In this document: positions 52,282 to 60,363 of the stretch, piece after piece | Layout: each line of letters starts with the position of its first letter | Position numbering within the stretch: the stretch's first letter is position 1 | Source: JACCXM01 sp046328335 | Lineage (GTDB): Bacteria; Chloroflexota; Chloroflexia; Thermomicrobiales; UBA6265 | DNA length: 64,000 nt | Reading direction: 5' to 3' | NCBI GenBank assembly: GCA_046328335.1 | Contig: JAXLWU010000003.1 | Span: 205,500-269,499, forward strand | Position numbers and translations under genes: made by a program | The notes under the pieces: generated by a model | The model's database searches: none | What the model was told of the DNA's origin: nothing | The model's input: only the letters and a program-made list of their open reading frames with translations

Positions 52282-53401
52282 AGGGCGCCAGCAGGACCAC
52301 GAGCTGAATCGCTTCTGGAACGCACTTGTCCACTCAGCGTCAGCCCCAGACCTGGAGGAGGTCGATCCCCTTGACGCGGAGACGCTTCGCCAGATTCATA
52401 TCATGGCGCAGGCGCCGCCCCCATCCTGGGTGGGAGCGCGGGTTGACGCGGTGATGCGCGGGCGCATGACCGTTCCCCGGAATGGGCGCACTCGGAGCGG
52501 CTTCGGGCAAACCACGCGACTGGCCAACCAACCTGGGCCTAACGGCCCGACTTCCAAGCGGGCATCCGCGGTGGCGATGGAGATCGCCCCGCCCGGCCGG
52601 ACATCGGAGCCGAGGGTACGTCAGTATTTCGCGACCGCGTGCCTGCTCCTCCTCACGCTGGTCTTTGGCTACCTCGCTCTCTCCGTGCGTCTTTCCTCCA
52701 ACGCGGTGGATGACCAGCACATCTCCGCACCGGTCGCGGCGGTCGAAACGGTGTTGGCCACGACGTTGCCATCCGGCGAAATCCCGGACGACGGCGTGCT
52801 GCATTTCACTTTCTGGCGGTCTGCGCTCGATCCTGGTGCGCGGAGCGCAGCATCGCCGGAGGGATCGTGCTGCCAAGGCCCGCAGATCACCCACGTGCTC
52901 TCTGGTGAGCTCACGGTCCATGTCGACGGGACAATGCGTGTCTTTCGCGCATCGGATGCGGGACTTGCTGGCGCCACGGCGACCGGAACGGACGTCGTGC
53001 TGCGCGCCGGCGACTCGGTCATCCACGATGTGGCCATGCCGTCGACATACACCAACTACAGCGGGACACCGGCGCAGATCGTCACGGCCGGTCTAGTGAG
53101 CGGGACCACAACCAGTTCCTGGGGGAACACAATGCACTACCTCGACGGGAGCGAGGAGTTTCATCAGGGTCCCTTTCCCGCTGGACCGGTGGCGATCGAT
53201 CTCGTCCGTGCCACGCTGCTACCAGACAGGGAGTTCCCTGCACCGCCTGCCGGCTCGCTCGTGCTGGAGGTGGGCGAATCGGGTGATGCCAGTGTGGGCA
53301 AGAGTAGCGACGGCTCGCTGTTCAACATCTCCAATCGGACTGAGACCATTTACATCATTGTCGTCGAGCCGATGGGGAACCAGAGCCTGATGCCATCATG
53401 A
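52274..53401 (+). CDS. Membrane-anchored cupin protein, sigma-linked
   Basis: 375 aa from ATG 52274 with GGAGG 6 nt upstream. A ~115-residue cytoplasmic part (early residues ELNRFWNALVHS), one membrane segment (about 119-138) and an outer portion of ~235 residues with cupin-like strands (VLSGELTVHVDGTMRVFRA, VVLRAGDSVIHDVAMPSTYTNYSG, then PAGSLVLEVGESGDASV). The topology, a short cytoplasmic region, one span and a sensor-like outer domain, together with overlap with the sigma gene, fits an anti-sigma factor, but the N-terminal part has no recognisable zinc-finger anti-sigma motif (HxxxCxxC). This role is inference. Confidence 0.7.
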   Translation: MAEGRQQDHELNRFWNALVHSASAPDLEEVDPLDAETLRQIHIMAQAPPPSWVGARVDAVMRGRMTVPRNGRTRSGFGQTTRLANQPGPNGPTSKRASAVAMEIAPPGRTSEPRVRQYFATACLLLLTLVFGYLALSVRLSSNAVDDQHISAPVAAVETVLATTLPSGEIPDDGVLHFTFWRSALDPGARSAASPEGSCCQGPQITHVLSGELTVHVDGTMRVFRASDAGLAGATATGTDVVLRAGDSVIHDVAMPSTYTNYSGTPAQIVTAGLVSGTTTSSWGNTMHYLDGSEEFHQGPFPAGPVAIDLVRATLLPDREFPAPPAGSLVLEVGESGDASVGKSSDGSLFNISNRTETIYIIVVEPMGNQSLMPS

Positions 53402-53490
53402 CACGCGGTATCACCAGCACCTGGGGAGACGCGTCGTCCACCAATCGGGGTGGATTGGCGAACGACTTAGCAAGAACAGGGGGGACCGAC

Positions 53491-54039
53491 ATGGACCCGC
53501 GTGGACATCCGTCGTCACGTGCCCGGCTGAATCGGCGTGTCGCCCTTGGCGGGGCGGTCGCCGCCGCGGCCACGGAAGGGCTGAGCCGTGTCAGCCAGGT
53601 TGCCGCTCAGGAGGTCCCCCCAAACATTCCGACGGAGGACCCCATCGTCGGGGTGTGGCAGTGGAATGCCGCCCCCGCGCGCCAGGAGCCCGCCACGTTC
53701 GCCATCTTTCATGCTGACGGCACCTACACCGAATGGCAACCCGTTGCGGGCACAGCCATCGGCATCTGGCGGATGACCGGGGACAGGACCTACGACCTGC
53801 TCTTCGTCTTTCCGGATACGGACCCCTCGTTAGCGGGGTTTGGTCCAGGAACGTCGACGTTCATGATCTCGATCGAGCTCGACGATATGGGCAATGCCTT
53901 GACGGCACAGGGGATGGTCGACGTGCGGGATGCCGGCGGGGTGCAGTTGGCCACGGTGCCCTGGAGCAGACCGGCCACCCGCATGACGTTTGAGACGAAT
54001 CCGGCGACGGGCAGCATTCCGGCCACGCCGACATCGTAG
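53491..54039 (+). CDS. Secreted protein with probable Tat signal, lipocalin-like
   Basis: 182 aa from ATG 53491 with GGGGGG 6 nt upstream; the frame is open back to ATG 53398, which overlaps the cupin stop (ATGA) but would give an unusually long signal. RLNRRVALGGAVAAAATEG is a twin-arginine-like signal, cleaved probably after VAAQE. The mature part, about 145 residues, is beta-rich: GVWQWNAAPARQEPATFAIFHADGTY, GIWRMTGDRTYDLLFVFPD and FMISIELDDMGNALTAQGMV, a pattern like calycin/lipocalin-type barrels. Small-molecule binding is a guess. Confidence 0.6.
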   Translation: MDPRGHPSSRARLNRRVALGGAVAAAATEGLSRVSQVAAQEVPPNIPTEDPIVGVWQWNAAPARQEPATFAIFHADGTYTEWQPVAGTAIGIWRMTGDRTYDLLFVFPDTDPSLAGFGPGTSTFMISIELDDMGNALTAQGMVDVRDAGGVQLATVPWSRPATRMTFETNPATGSIPATPTS

Positions 54040-54475
54040 CGCCCTGCCTTCGACAATGCCTATCAGTTGGGAACGGACCTCTGCCCATTACGCTGGGGCC
54101 CGTCACCGAGCGGGAACGCCACGCCACGACATGCGTAACACATCGTTATGGTCAGCCATAGCTGAGGCGTGCGGCCAACGCGCAGCGGTGCTCCGTCCCA
54201 GATCGGAAATCCGCCTCGCCGTTGACAAAACGCACATTCAGCGTAGAGGGCGACGACTCGTTAGATTCACCCCTCGCGCGGCAGCGCAACGCTGCTCATT
54301 GGTGGCTGTGCCTGATGCCGCGTGCACACGGTGTGTCCGTCCCGCGGGGGAGAGTTCGTCGTCCCGACCGCAGGATGGACCGTGGCGTCCGTGCGAAGGA
54401 TCACGAACGACGAGATTCCTCGCGGCGCGAAACGACACGTCGCTCGCACGCCGCTGTAACGCAAGGAGGACCAGC
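54040..54475. other. Gene-free 436-bp spacer with repeat copy B
   Basis: No open frame has a good start or recognisable product. It carries a diverged copy of the 85-bp palindromic repeat (54356-54438) and, next to the downstream gene, the Shine-Dalgarno AAGGAGGA at 54463-54470. The rest is unremarkable. Confidence 0.5.
54356..54438. repeat. Palindromic intergenic repeat, copy B (diverged, ~83 bp)
   Basis: Ends in CGAAACGACAC and starts TCGTCGTCCCGA, matching the ends of the copies at 13528 and 55515. The right half ACGACGAGATTCCTCGCGGCG closely matches the right half of the copy at 55515-55599 (ACGAACGAGATTCCCCGCGGCG). It sits just upstream of the alpha/beta hydrolase gene. Confidence 0.6.
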
Positions 54476-55366
54476 ATGCTCCACCAGTCCATGCTCTCGC
54501 TCTCCCGTCTCAGCCGTCGCTCACTGGTGGGCCGCGCCGGCGCGCTGGCTGCCACCCTAAGCCTCAGTGCGAGATCGACTCGCGCCGCCCAGGAGGCAAC
54601 ACCCACAGCGCGTCCGGCGTCGCCAACGCCTGAAGGCCAGTTCGCCAACATCAACGGGGCGGAGCTCTACTACGTGCTGGAAGGCCCTGAAGACGGGCCG
54701 CCAGTCCTGCTGCTCCATGGCGGCATCGGCAACACCGAGGAGTTCCGCAATGTGGCGCCGGCGCTTGTCGCCGCCGGCTACCGGACGATCGCCTTCGATC
54801 AGCGGGGGCGCGGCCGCTCGACCTGGGGCGACCAGCCCATTACCTACGAGCAGATGGCCGCGGATACCGTCGCCGTGCTGGATAAACTCGGGATCGAACG
54901 GACCGACGTCATCGGCTGGAGCGACGGGGGCATCGTCGCACTCGAGTTGGCCGTTACGCATCCGGAACGCCTCAAACGGGTCGTCGCCTACGGCGCGAAT
55001 TCTCGCCCGGAGGGCAGCTACGCCGAGCCACAGATGAGCGACCAGATGCCGCCGTTCGAGGACTTCATCGCCGACTATCAGCGCCTGTCCCCGGCACCGG
55101 AGCGCTTCGAGGAGTTGCTGGGAGTGCTGGGCGATCTCTACAAGGTGGCGCCGAACTTCACGGATGCAGATCTCGAGGGCATCACCGTGCCGGTGCTGAT
55201 TCTGGACGGCGCGCAGGAGGAGTTCGTCAAGCCCGAAGACACCAAGCGGATGGGCACGCTGATCCCGGGAGCGGAGTTGGTCGTTATCCCAGACACGGGC
55301 CACTTTGCTCCGTTCGCGCGTCCCGAGGAGTTCAACCGGATCGTGTTGGCTTTCCTGGCGGGCTAG
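54476..55366 (+). CDS. Alpha/beta hydrolase with Tat signal
   Basis: 296 aa from ATG 54476 with AAGGAGGA 5 nt upstream; the longer frame from 53990 runs over the repeat and is ignored. LSRRSLVGRAGALAATLSLSARS is a twin-arginine signal, cleaved around AAQEA, so it is exported folded. Hydrolase core: LLLHGGIGNTEEF (oxyanion), GWSDGG (nucleophile Ser), LILDGAQEEFVKPED (acid Asp), DTGHFAP (His). Most similar to epoxide-hydrolase/haloperoxidase-like carboxylesterases. The last gene of the sigma-factor cluster, separated by a spacer from the rest. Confidence 0.8.
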   Translation: MLHQSMLSLSRLSRRSLVGRAGALAATLSLSARSTRAAQEATPTARPASPTPEGQFANINGAELYYVLEGPEDGPPVLLLHGGIGNTEEFRNVAPALVAAGYRTIAFDQRGRGRSTWGDQPITYEQMAADTVAVLDKLGIERTDVIGWSDGGIVALELAVTHPERLKRVVAYGANSRPEGSYAEPQMSDQMPPFEDFIADYQRLSPAPERFEELLGVLGDLYKVAPNFTDADLEGITVPVLILDGAQEEFVKPEDTKRMGTLIPGAELVVIPDTGHFAPFARPEEFNRIVLAFLAG

Positions 55367-55514
55367 GCCATCGCCACCCCGGCCGCATAGCGGCCTACAC
55401 CCCCGGAGCGCCTGGGCGTCAGGTTTCAGGTCTCAGGATTGTGAAACAGGTTCGAGGATTTTGCTGGGTGGGCACCGCACAGCTGAAGTTGCTCTAAAGC
55501 GACGTGCAGAAGAT

Positions 55515-55599
55515 GTGTCGTCCCGAGGAACGAGGGACCTCGGCGTACGCGCTTGATGTCGGGACGAACGAGATTCCCCGCGGCGGCTCGGAACGACAC
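55515..55599. repeat. Palindromic intergenic repeat, copy C (85 bp)
   Basis: Starts GTGTCGTCCCGAG (55515-55527) and ends CTCGGAACGACAC (55587-55599), 12 of 13 bases complementary. The left arm has GAGGGACCTCGGCG, as in copy A. Exactly the same length as copy A. It lies between the convergent hydrolase and polyprenyl synthase genes. Confidence 0.75.
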
Positions 55600-55616
55600 G
55601 TCTTGCGCACGCCGCG

Positions 55617-56606
55617 CTAGGCCGAGCGTTCCCGCACCAGGTCGGCGATCTCATCGAGCATCGCGCGAACTTCGGGGTCCGGCACCGCCAACGTATTCGA
55701 CTTGGCCCGTTCCACGAAGCGCTCCGCCTGAAGCATTGCGGCCGCGAGCGCGCCGGAAGCCCGAATGTCGAGCACCACGCGCTCGATGGCGCCGGCATCT
55801 TCGATGTCTCCCGAGACCACACCGCGCAATCGCGCCATTTCCTCCGAATCGAGAGGGAGATCGGCGGCATAGATCATCGTCGGGAGCGTGACCGTCCCCT
55901 GGGTCAGATCGTGACCGGCCGGTTTGCCCAGTTGTTGCGTGCCCTCCCGCAAGTCGAGCACATCGTCCACAATCTGAAAGGCCATGCCGACGTCGGCACC
56001 ATACTGGCGGAGGGCCTGGACGTGCGACTCGGGCGCCTGACCGATGATTGCCCCCATCTCGGCCGCGCCCGCGAAAAGGGACGCGGTCTTGCCGAAGATG
56101 CGGCGCTCGTATTCTTCGCGCGTCTGATCCAGGCGGTGGGCGTTGAACATCTCCTGAAGCTGCCCGTCGCAGATGTCGGCCAGGGTAGCGGCAAAGATGC
56201 GCACAACGCGTGGGCGATCGGTGGCGGCCGCCAGCATCGCTGACTGCGCGAAAAGGAAATCGCCGAGCAGGATGACCGCGCCAGATGACAACACGCTGTT
56301 CAGCGTGGGCTTGCCCCGACGAAGGGCGGCGCGATCGACCGTGTCGTCATGGACGAGCGAGGCGGTGTGCAGGAGTTCAACGCCGGCGCCCGCGGTGACC
56401 AGGGTATCGAGATCGTTTTCGTAGGCTCGCCCCGCGAGGAGGAGGATCAGTGGCCGCAGCCGCTTGCCGCCCGCGCGAACCAGACCCAGAATCAAATCGG
56501 ATATGGCGGGATAATCGACTCGTGCCGCGCCTTCGAGTCGTTCTTCCACAAGCCGAAGATCCGGCCGCATCGTCGCGAAAACATCGCGCGTCCGGATCTC
56601 TACCAT
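55617..56606 (-). CDS. Polyprenyl diphosphate synthase, long-chain trans type
   Basis: 329 aa from ATG 56606. All hallmarks of a trans-prenyltransferase: GGKRLRPLILLLAGRA, first aspartate-rich motif HDDTVDRAALRRG (87-99), GDFLFAQSAML and GKTASLFAGAAEMGA, and second motif QIVDDVLDLRE. The residues before the first motif (ELLHTASLV) are small, which fits long-chain (C30-C50) products. It would supply prenyl chains for quinones or for the polyprenyl-phosphate used by the UbiA-type transferase encoded 3 kb away. Confidence 0.88.
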   Translation of the reverse strand: MVEIRTRDVFATMRPDLRLVEERLEGAARVDYPAISDLILGLVRAGGKRLRPLILLLAGRAYENDLDTLVTAGAGVELLHTASLVHDDTVDRAALRRGKPTLNSVLSSGAVILLGDFLFAQSAMLAAATDRPRVVRIFAATLADICDGQLQEMFNAHRLDQTREEYERRIFGKTASLFAGAAEMGAIIGQAPESHVQALRQYGADVGMAFQIVDDVLDLREGTQQLGKPAGHDLTQGTVTLPTMIYAADLPLDSEEMARLRGVVSGDIEDAGAIERVVLDIRASGALAAAMLQAERFVERAKSNTLAVPDPEVRAMLDEIADLVRERSA

Positions 56607-56671
56607 TGCTTACCCAGGAAGACGGCCACCCGATTGCAGCACGTCTTCGTTTCGCGCTTCATGTCCGAGGG

Positions 56672-56677
56672 ATTATA
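56672..56677 (-). promoter_or_regulatory. -10 element of the polyprenyl synthase gene
   Basis: Perfect TATAAT on the minus strand, 65 nt before the ATG at 56606; the -35 region (GGTTCT at 17 nt) is poor. Confidence 0.4.
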
Positions 56678-56728
56678 GGGCGCGGCGGAGACGCAGAACC
56701 ACCGCCGTCAGGGGAGGCCTGGACCCTG

Positions 56729-56737
56729 TGCTACACT
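56729..56737 (+). promoter_or_regulatory. Extended -10 promoter of the anchored glycoside hydrolase gene
   Basis: TGC-TACACT, 117 nt upstream of the ATG at 56854, on the opposite strand from the polyprenyl synthase promoter. Fourth member of the TGC-TASNAT set. Confidence 0.45.
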
Positions 56738-56853
56738 CCGGCGTCGCGAGATTCCAATAATCGTGATCTTGCGTTTCTCGCGGTCTTCTGAGTCAGCCTC
56801 GGATCCGAAACGCCGGTGACGCCGGTGCGCGTAGACCCCGCCAGGACAACTGA

Positions 56854-58719
56854 ATGGAGTCAGATCCGCAATCAGTCCACTTCGGGCGTAGCTCCACGAC
56901 ACGCGTCCGAGCGCCGTCGAGCAGCCACCTGAGCGCTGGACCGGCCAAATCGACTTCCCTGGGCCGGTGGCCAGCGCTGACATGGCCACTGAGTCTCGCT
57001 ACGCTAGCTATCCCGGTCGTATTACTCCTGGTAACTCTCGCTATGCCGCGGTTCACCGCGAGCCCAGAGGTGTCCATTGCGGTTTCCGACCGGTACACCG
57101 GCAAACCCCTTCCCGGGGCGATGCTTGCGTTCAATGGGCAGAGCGTGACGACCGCGCCAGATGGTTCCGCGACGGTCGATATCGCTGCCGATTCACTCCA
57201 GGTGATCATCAGCGCCCCTGATTACGAAGCGGTGTCGACAACATTGCACCGCGGGGGACCGCGCGACTGGCAGGTTGCGCTGCGACCAAATGTGCTGCGC
57301 GGCACGATCACCGACGCCGACAGCAAGGCCGGCATTCCTGACATCGAGGTTGCGCTGAACGCCGCGGGGGGCGTTGTCAATACGACCACCACCGGGAGCG
57401 ATGGCTCGTTTACCTTCGCAGGCGTCCCGGAAGGCGCGACGCTCACGATATCCTCCACCGACTACGGGAGTCTGACAGCGCCGATCGAGCAGCAGACCAA
57501 CATCGCGCTCACCATGAAGCCGAGTCTTGTGACGGGAACGGTGACCGACGTTGGAGGCAACCCGATCATCGGTGCGCGCGTATCAGCTGTCAATGGAACG
57601 GCGGCGACAACCAGCGGCCCTGATGGGAGTTTCCGTCTGAGTGGTGGCTCCGATGTTGGCGAGCTGAAAATCACCGCCCCTGGATTCTCGGACCAAGTGG
57701 TCATGGTCGACGACAGCCGACAGATCGCGGCCGTGCTCGAAACGGAGCAGATCAAGGCGATTTACGCCAATCTCGGGGTACTGAGCGATCCAGAGCGATG
57801 GAATCGTCTCTTGGAGATCGCCGACACGACCGAGATCAACGCGATCGTGGTCGATGTCAAGCAGGACACGATCTACTACGACACCCAGGTGCCCTTCTTC
57901 CGGGATATCGAGGGCATGGTCACGCCGGTGTTCGATCCCCAGGAGTTGCTGGCGGAGCTCGACGCTCATGGGATTTATTCCATCGCCCGCATGGTCGTGT
58001 TCAAAGACCCGCTCGTCGCCAAGGCGCGACCCGACCTGTCAGTCAAGGATGAAAACACCGGGGAACCCTGGCTCGATTACAACGACGTGCCCTGGGTCAA
58101 CGCGTTTTACCAGGAACTCTGGCAAGCCAATGCTGACCTGGGGGCTGAACTGGCGCACCTGGGATTCGACGAGGTCCAGTACGACTACATCCGTTTCCCA
58201 TCCGACGGGAACTTGAAAACCGCGGACTTTGGAAACGATTACAGCGAAGCAGACCGGCGGGCCGCGATCACCGGAGCGGTGGCACTGGCGAGCGAGCAGA
58301 TTCACGCCGCCGGCGCGAACTTCGCGCTCGATCTCTTTCCCATTGTGGCGTTGTTAGGAGATGATCAGGGCATCGGTCAGACATTGCAGGATCTGACTCC
58401 GTATGCAGACTTTGTTTGCCTGATGATCTATCCATCCCATTACGCCCTGGGCAACATCCCGGTCGATGGACATCCCAACGATTTTCCCGCCGAGACGGTA
58501 ACGTACACACTCCAGCGTTCACAGGAGTGGGCGCCCGATACCATGAACAAGATGCGCCCCTGGCTGCAAGATTTCACCTACCCGGCGGAAGGCTTCTCCG
58601 CATACGGCCCGGAGCAGGTGCGCGCCCAGATCGACGCCGCGGAGGCGATGGGCGTGTCCGGATGGTTGCTCTGGAACGCCGCGGGAGAGTTTGAAGTCGA
58701 TGCGCTCAAGCCACAGTAG
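56854..58719 (+). CDS. Membrane-anchored putative glycoside hydrolase with carboxypeptidase-regulatory-like domains
   Basis: 621 aa, ATG 56854 with AGGA 8 nt upstream. A cytoplasmic lead of 43 residues, a membrane segment (44-64), three beta-sandwich repeats of the carboxypeptidase-regulatory type (about 72-145, 149-222, 226-295: VLRGTITDADSKAGIPDIEVAL, GTVTDVGGNPIIGARVSAV), and a C-terminal TIM-barrel of the DUF4015-type putative glycosyl hydrolase (NAIVVDVKQD, YSIARMVVFKDPLVAKARPDLSV, FDEVQYDYIRFP, WLLWNAAGEF). It is predicted to stay anchored and act on cell-surface or environmental polysaccharide. Catalytic residues in this family are not established. Confidence 0.8.
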   Translation: MESDPQSVHFGRSSTTRVRAPSSSHLSAGPAKSTSLGRWPALTWPLSLATLAIPVVLLLVTLAMPRFTASPEVSIAVSDRYTGKPLPGAMLAFNGQSVTTAPDGSATVDIAADSLQVIISAPDYEAVSTTLHRGGPRDWQVALRPNVLRGTITDADSKAGIPDIEVALNAAGGVVNTTTTGSDGSFTFAGVPEGATLTISSTDYGSLTAPIEQQTNIALTMKPSLVTGTVTDVGGNPIIGARVSAVNGTAATTSGPDGSFRLSGGSDVGELKITAPGFSDQVVMVDDSRQIAAVLETEQIKAIYANLGVLSDPERWNRLLEIADTTEINAIVVDVKQDTIYYDTQVPFFRDIEGMVTPVFDPQELLAELDAHGIYSIARMVVFKDPLVAKARPDLSVKDENTGEPWLDYNDVPWVNAFYQELWQANADLGAELAHLGFDEVQYDYIRFPSDGNLKTADFGNDYSEADRRAAITGAVALASEQIHAAGANFALDLFPIVALLGDDQGIGQTLQDLTPYADFVCLMIYPSHYALGNIPVDGHPNDFPAETVTYTLQRSQEWAPDTMNKMRPWLQDFTYPAEGFSAYGPEQVRAQIDAAEAMGVSGWLLWNAAGEFEVDALKPQ

Positions 58720-58796
58720 TTCCTGAAGTTCTGACGAGCCAAAGGCGGCGAATCGGATTGCGTGAACAAGCAGGATCCGTTGCCCCGGAATCTGTC

Positions 58797-59720
58797 ATGA
58801 CCGGTGACCAACCGCCCGCATCAACGGTTCGGTCCACCGTCACGCTTCTGGATGTTGTGGCCGCCGTCGTGCGGGGCATGCGCCCGGCGCAATGGACCAA
58901 GAACGGTCTTGTTCTGGCCGGACTGGTGTTCGGCGGGAAACTGCTCGATGCATATGCCGTTGGTCTCGCCGTGGCGGCCGTGTTCGTGTTCTGTCTGGTC
59001 AGCGGCGGGTTCTACCTGATCAACGACGTGCGGGACATAGAGGCTGACCGCCTCCATCCAGGAAAGCGAATACGCCCCGTCGCGTCTGGCGAACTTGCGC
59101 CTTCCCTTGCATTTACGGTCGGGCTCGCGCTGATTGCCGTTGCCATAGCCGGCGCCGCGGTCATCAACGCGCCGCTTCTGCTGATCGTTCTGGGATATGC
59201 AGGTCTCAGTGCCGCCTACAACCTGGGACTCAAAGATGTCGTCATTGTCGATGTCTTTGCGATCGCCTGCGGGTTTATGCTTCGTGCGGTCGCTGGGGCA
59301 GTCGCGGTCGATGTTTCGATTTCGCCCTGGCTGCTGGCCGTTACGATGATGCTGGCGCTCCTCATCGGCTTTGGAAAACGTCGCTACGAACTGATCTCGC
59401 TGCCGAATGCAACCTCTCACCGGCGAAATCTCGAGACGTATTCGCGACCGATGCTCGATCAGTTTGTGACATTGGCCGCGGCCGGAACGTTGATCTCCTA
59501 CACGATTTACGCGCTGGATGGCAACAACGTGGCACACGACCCGCGCTTCATCCTGACGGCCCCGGTCGTCGCGTTCGGTATCTTCCGCTACCTCCTCGTA
59601 CTCTATCAGCATGGCCAGGGCGGCGCGCCGGAAACCCTGCTGCTCACCGATCGCCCACTCCTGATCGCGGTCCTCATCTGGGCGCTGTTGAGCGCGACTC
59701 TGATCTACCTTCCACGGTAG
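58797..59720 (+). CDS. UbiA-type prenyltransferase, decaprenyl-phosphate phosphoribosyltransferase-like
   Basis: 307 aa from ATG 58797 (GGAA nearby); TTG 58758 would add 13 residues. About eight or nine membrane segments. The catalytic motif NDVRDIEADRLHPGKRIRPVASG (Asn76, Asp77, Asp80, Asp84) is the NDxxDxxxD of the UbiA family, and the PGKRIRPVASG tail matches phosphoribosyltransferases that transfer PRPP ribose-phosphate to polyprenyl phosphate. In actinobacteria this gives the arabinose donor; here no DprE genes are nearby, so ribosylated polyprenol may serve another surface glycan. Confidence 0.82.
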   Translation: MTGDQPPASTVRSTVTLLDVVAAVVRGMRPAQWTKNGLVLAGLVFGGKLLDAYAVGLAVAAVFVFCLVSGGFYLINDVRDIEADRLHPGKRIRPVASGELAPSLAFTVGLALIAVAIAGAAVINAPLLLIVLGYAGLSAAYNLGLKDVVIVDVFAIACGFMLRAVAGAVAVDVSISPWLLAVTMMLALLIGFGKRRYELISLPNATSHRRNLETYSRPMLDQFVTLAAAGTLISYTIYALDGNNVAHDPRFILTAPVVAFGIFRYLLVLYQHGQGGAPETLLLTDRPLLIAVLIWALLSATLIYLPR

Positions 59721-59783
59721 CCGCGACCGCGCTCGCCAGTCTGATACTTGACACAGTTCGTAGCAAGTTTGCGAACCCCAATG

Positions 59784-59893
59784 TATAATCCTCTACCTGA
59801 GGGAGCATGTGATCCCCGAACCAATCGAGCAGGCGGGAACCATGGCGTGGTTGCTCCCGCTGTCTGGAGATTTCTTGAGAGAGGGAAAAGTGG
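59784..59893 (+). promoter_or_regulatory. hsp20 promoter (-10) and structured leader
   Basis: TATAAT at 59784-59789 with no good -35, then a leader of about 98 nt. GGGAGCA (59801-59807) can pair with TGCTCCC (59852-59858); a local alternative hairpin, AACCA around TGGCG with TGGTT (59838-59852), competes for the same part. Just before the start, TTTCTT (59871-59876) can pair with GAGGGAAA (59881-59888), partly covering the Shine-Dalgarno site. Confidence 0.4.
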
Positions 59894-60349
59894 ATGATGA
59901 TTTTGCGCCGGGGCCGATCCGTCCAGGTGATGGGCGCGACGGGTGATGCGGCCGCTCCATATGAAATGGAGGCCCCGTTGACGCGCCGCCATGATCGACC
60001 GGGGCCATGGCGACCACCGATCGAGGTTTACGAGACGGGCGGTGAACTCGTGGTTCGGGCCGAAATTGCGGGGCTCTCAGGTGGCGAAATCGAAGTGACG
60101 GTCGAACGGGACCTGCTGGAAATCAAAGGTGAACGGCCTCTCGCGCCATGTATCGACCCCCGGATGTATCACGAGTCAAGAATCCGCTACGGCCCGTTCC
60201 TGGTCGCGATTCACGTTCCGTTTCCCGTTGATGATCGCGCGGCGACCGCCGACTATCGGGAGGGACTGCTCACGGTGACCTTGCCACGGAAAGAAGCGTC
60301 GCGCATCGCGACGCTCGAGCGGGCGCACAGGCACGAGAGTGGTCAGTAA
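59894..60349 (+). CDS. Small heat-shock protein, Hsp20 family
   Basis: 151 aa, ATG 59894 with GAGGGAAAAG upstream. A 40-residue N-terminal arm, then the alpha-crystallin domain (about 42-140): PPIEVYETGGELVVRAEIAGL, EVTVERDLLEIKGER, YGPFLVAIHVPFPVD and ATADYREGLLTVTLPRKE, with the conserved A-x-x-x-x-G-L-L-T-V-x-x-P. It holds unfolding proteins as an ATP-independent chaperone. Lon begins 14 bp downstream, so the two form a protein-quality-control operon. Confidence 0.92.
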   Translation: MMILRRGRSVQVMGATGDAAAPYEMEAPLTRRHDRPGPWRPPIEVYETGGELVVRAEIAGLSGGEIEVTVERDLLEIKGERPLAPCIDPRMYHESRIRYGPFLVAIHVPFPVDDRAATADYREGLLTVTLPRKEASRIATLERAHRHESGQ

Positions 60350-60363
60350 GGAGTCCAGAACCT

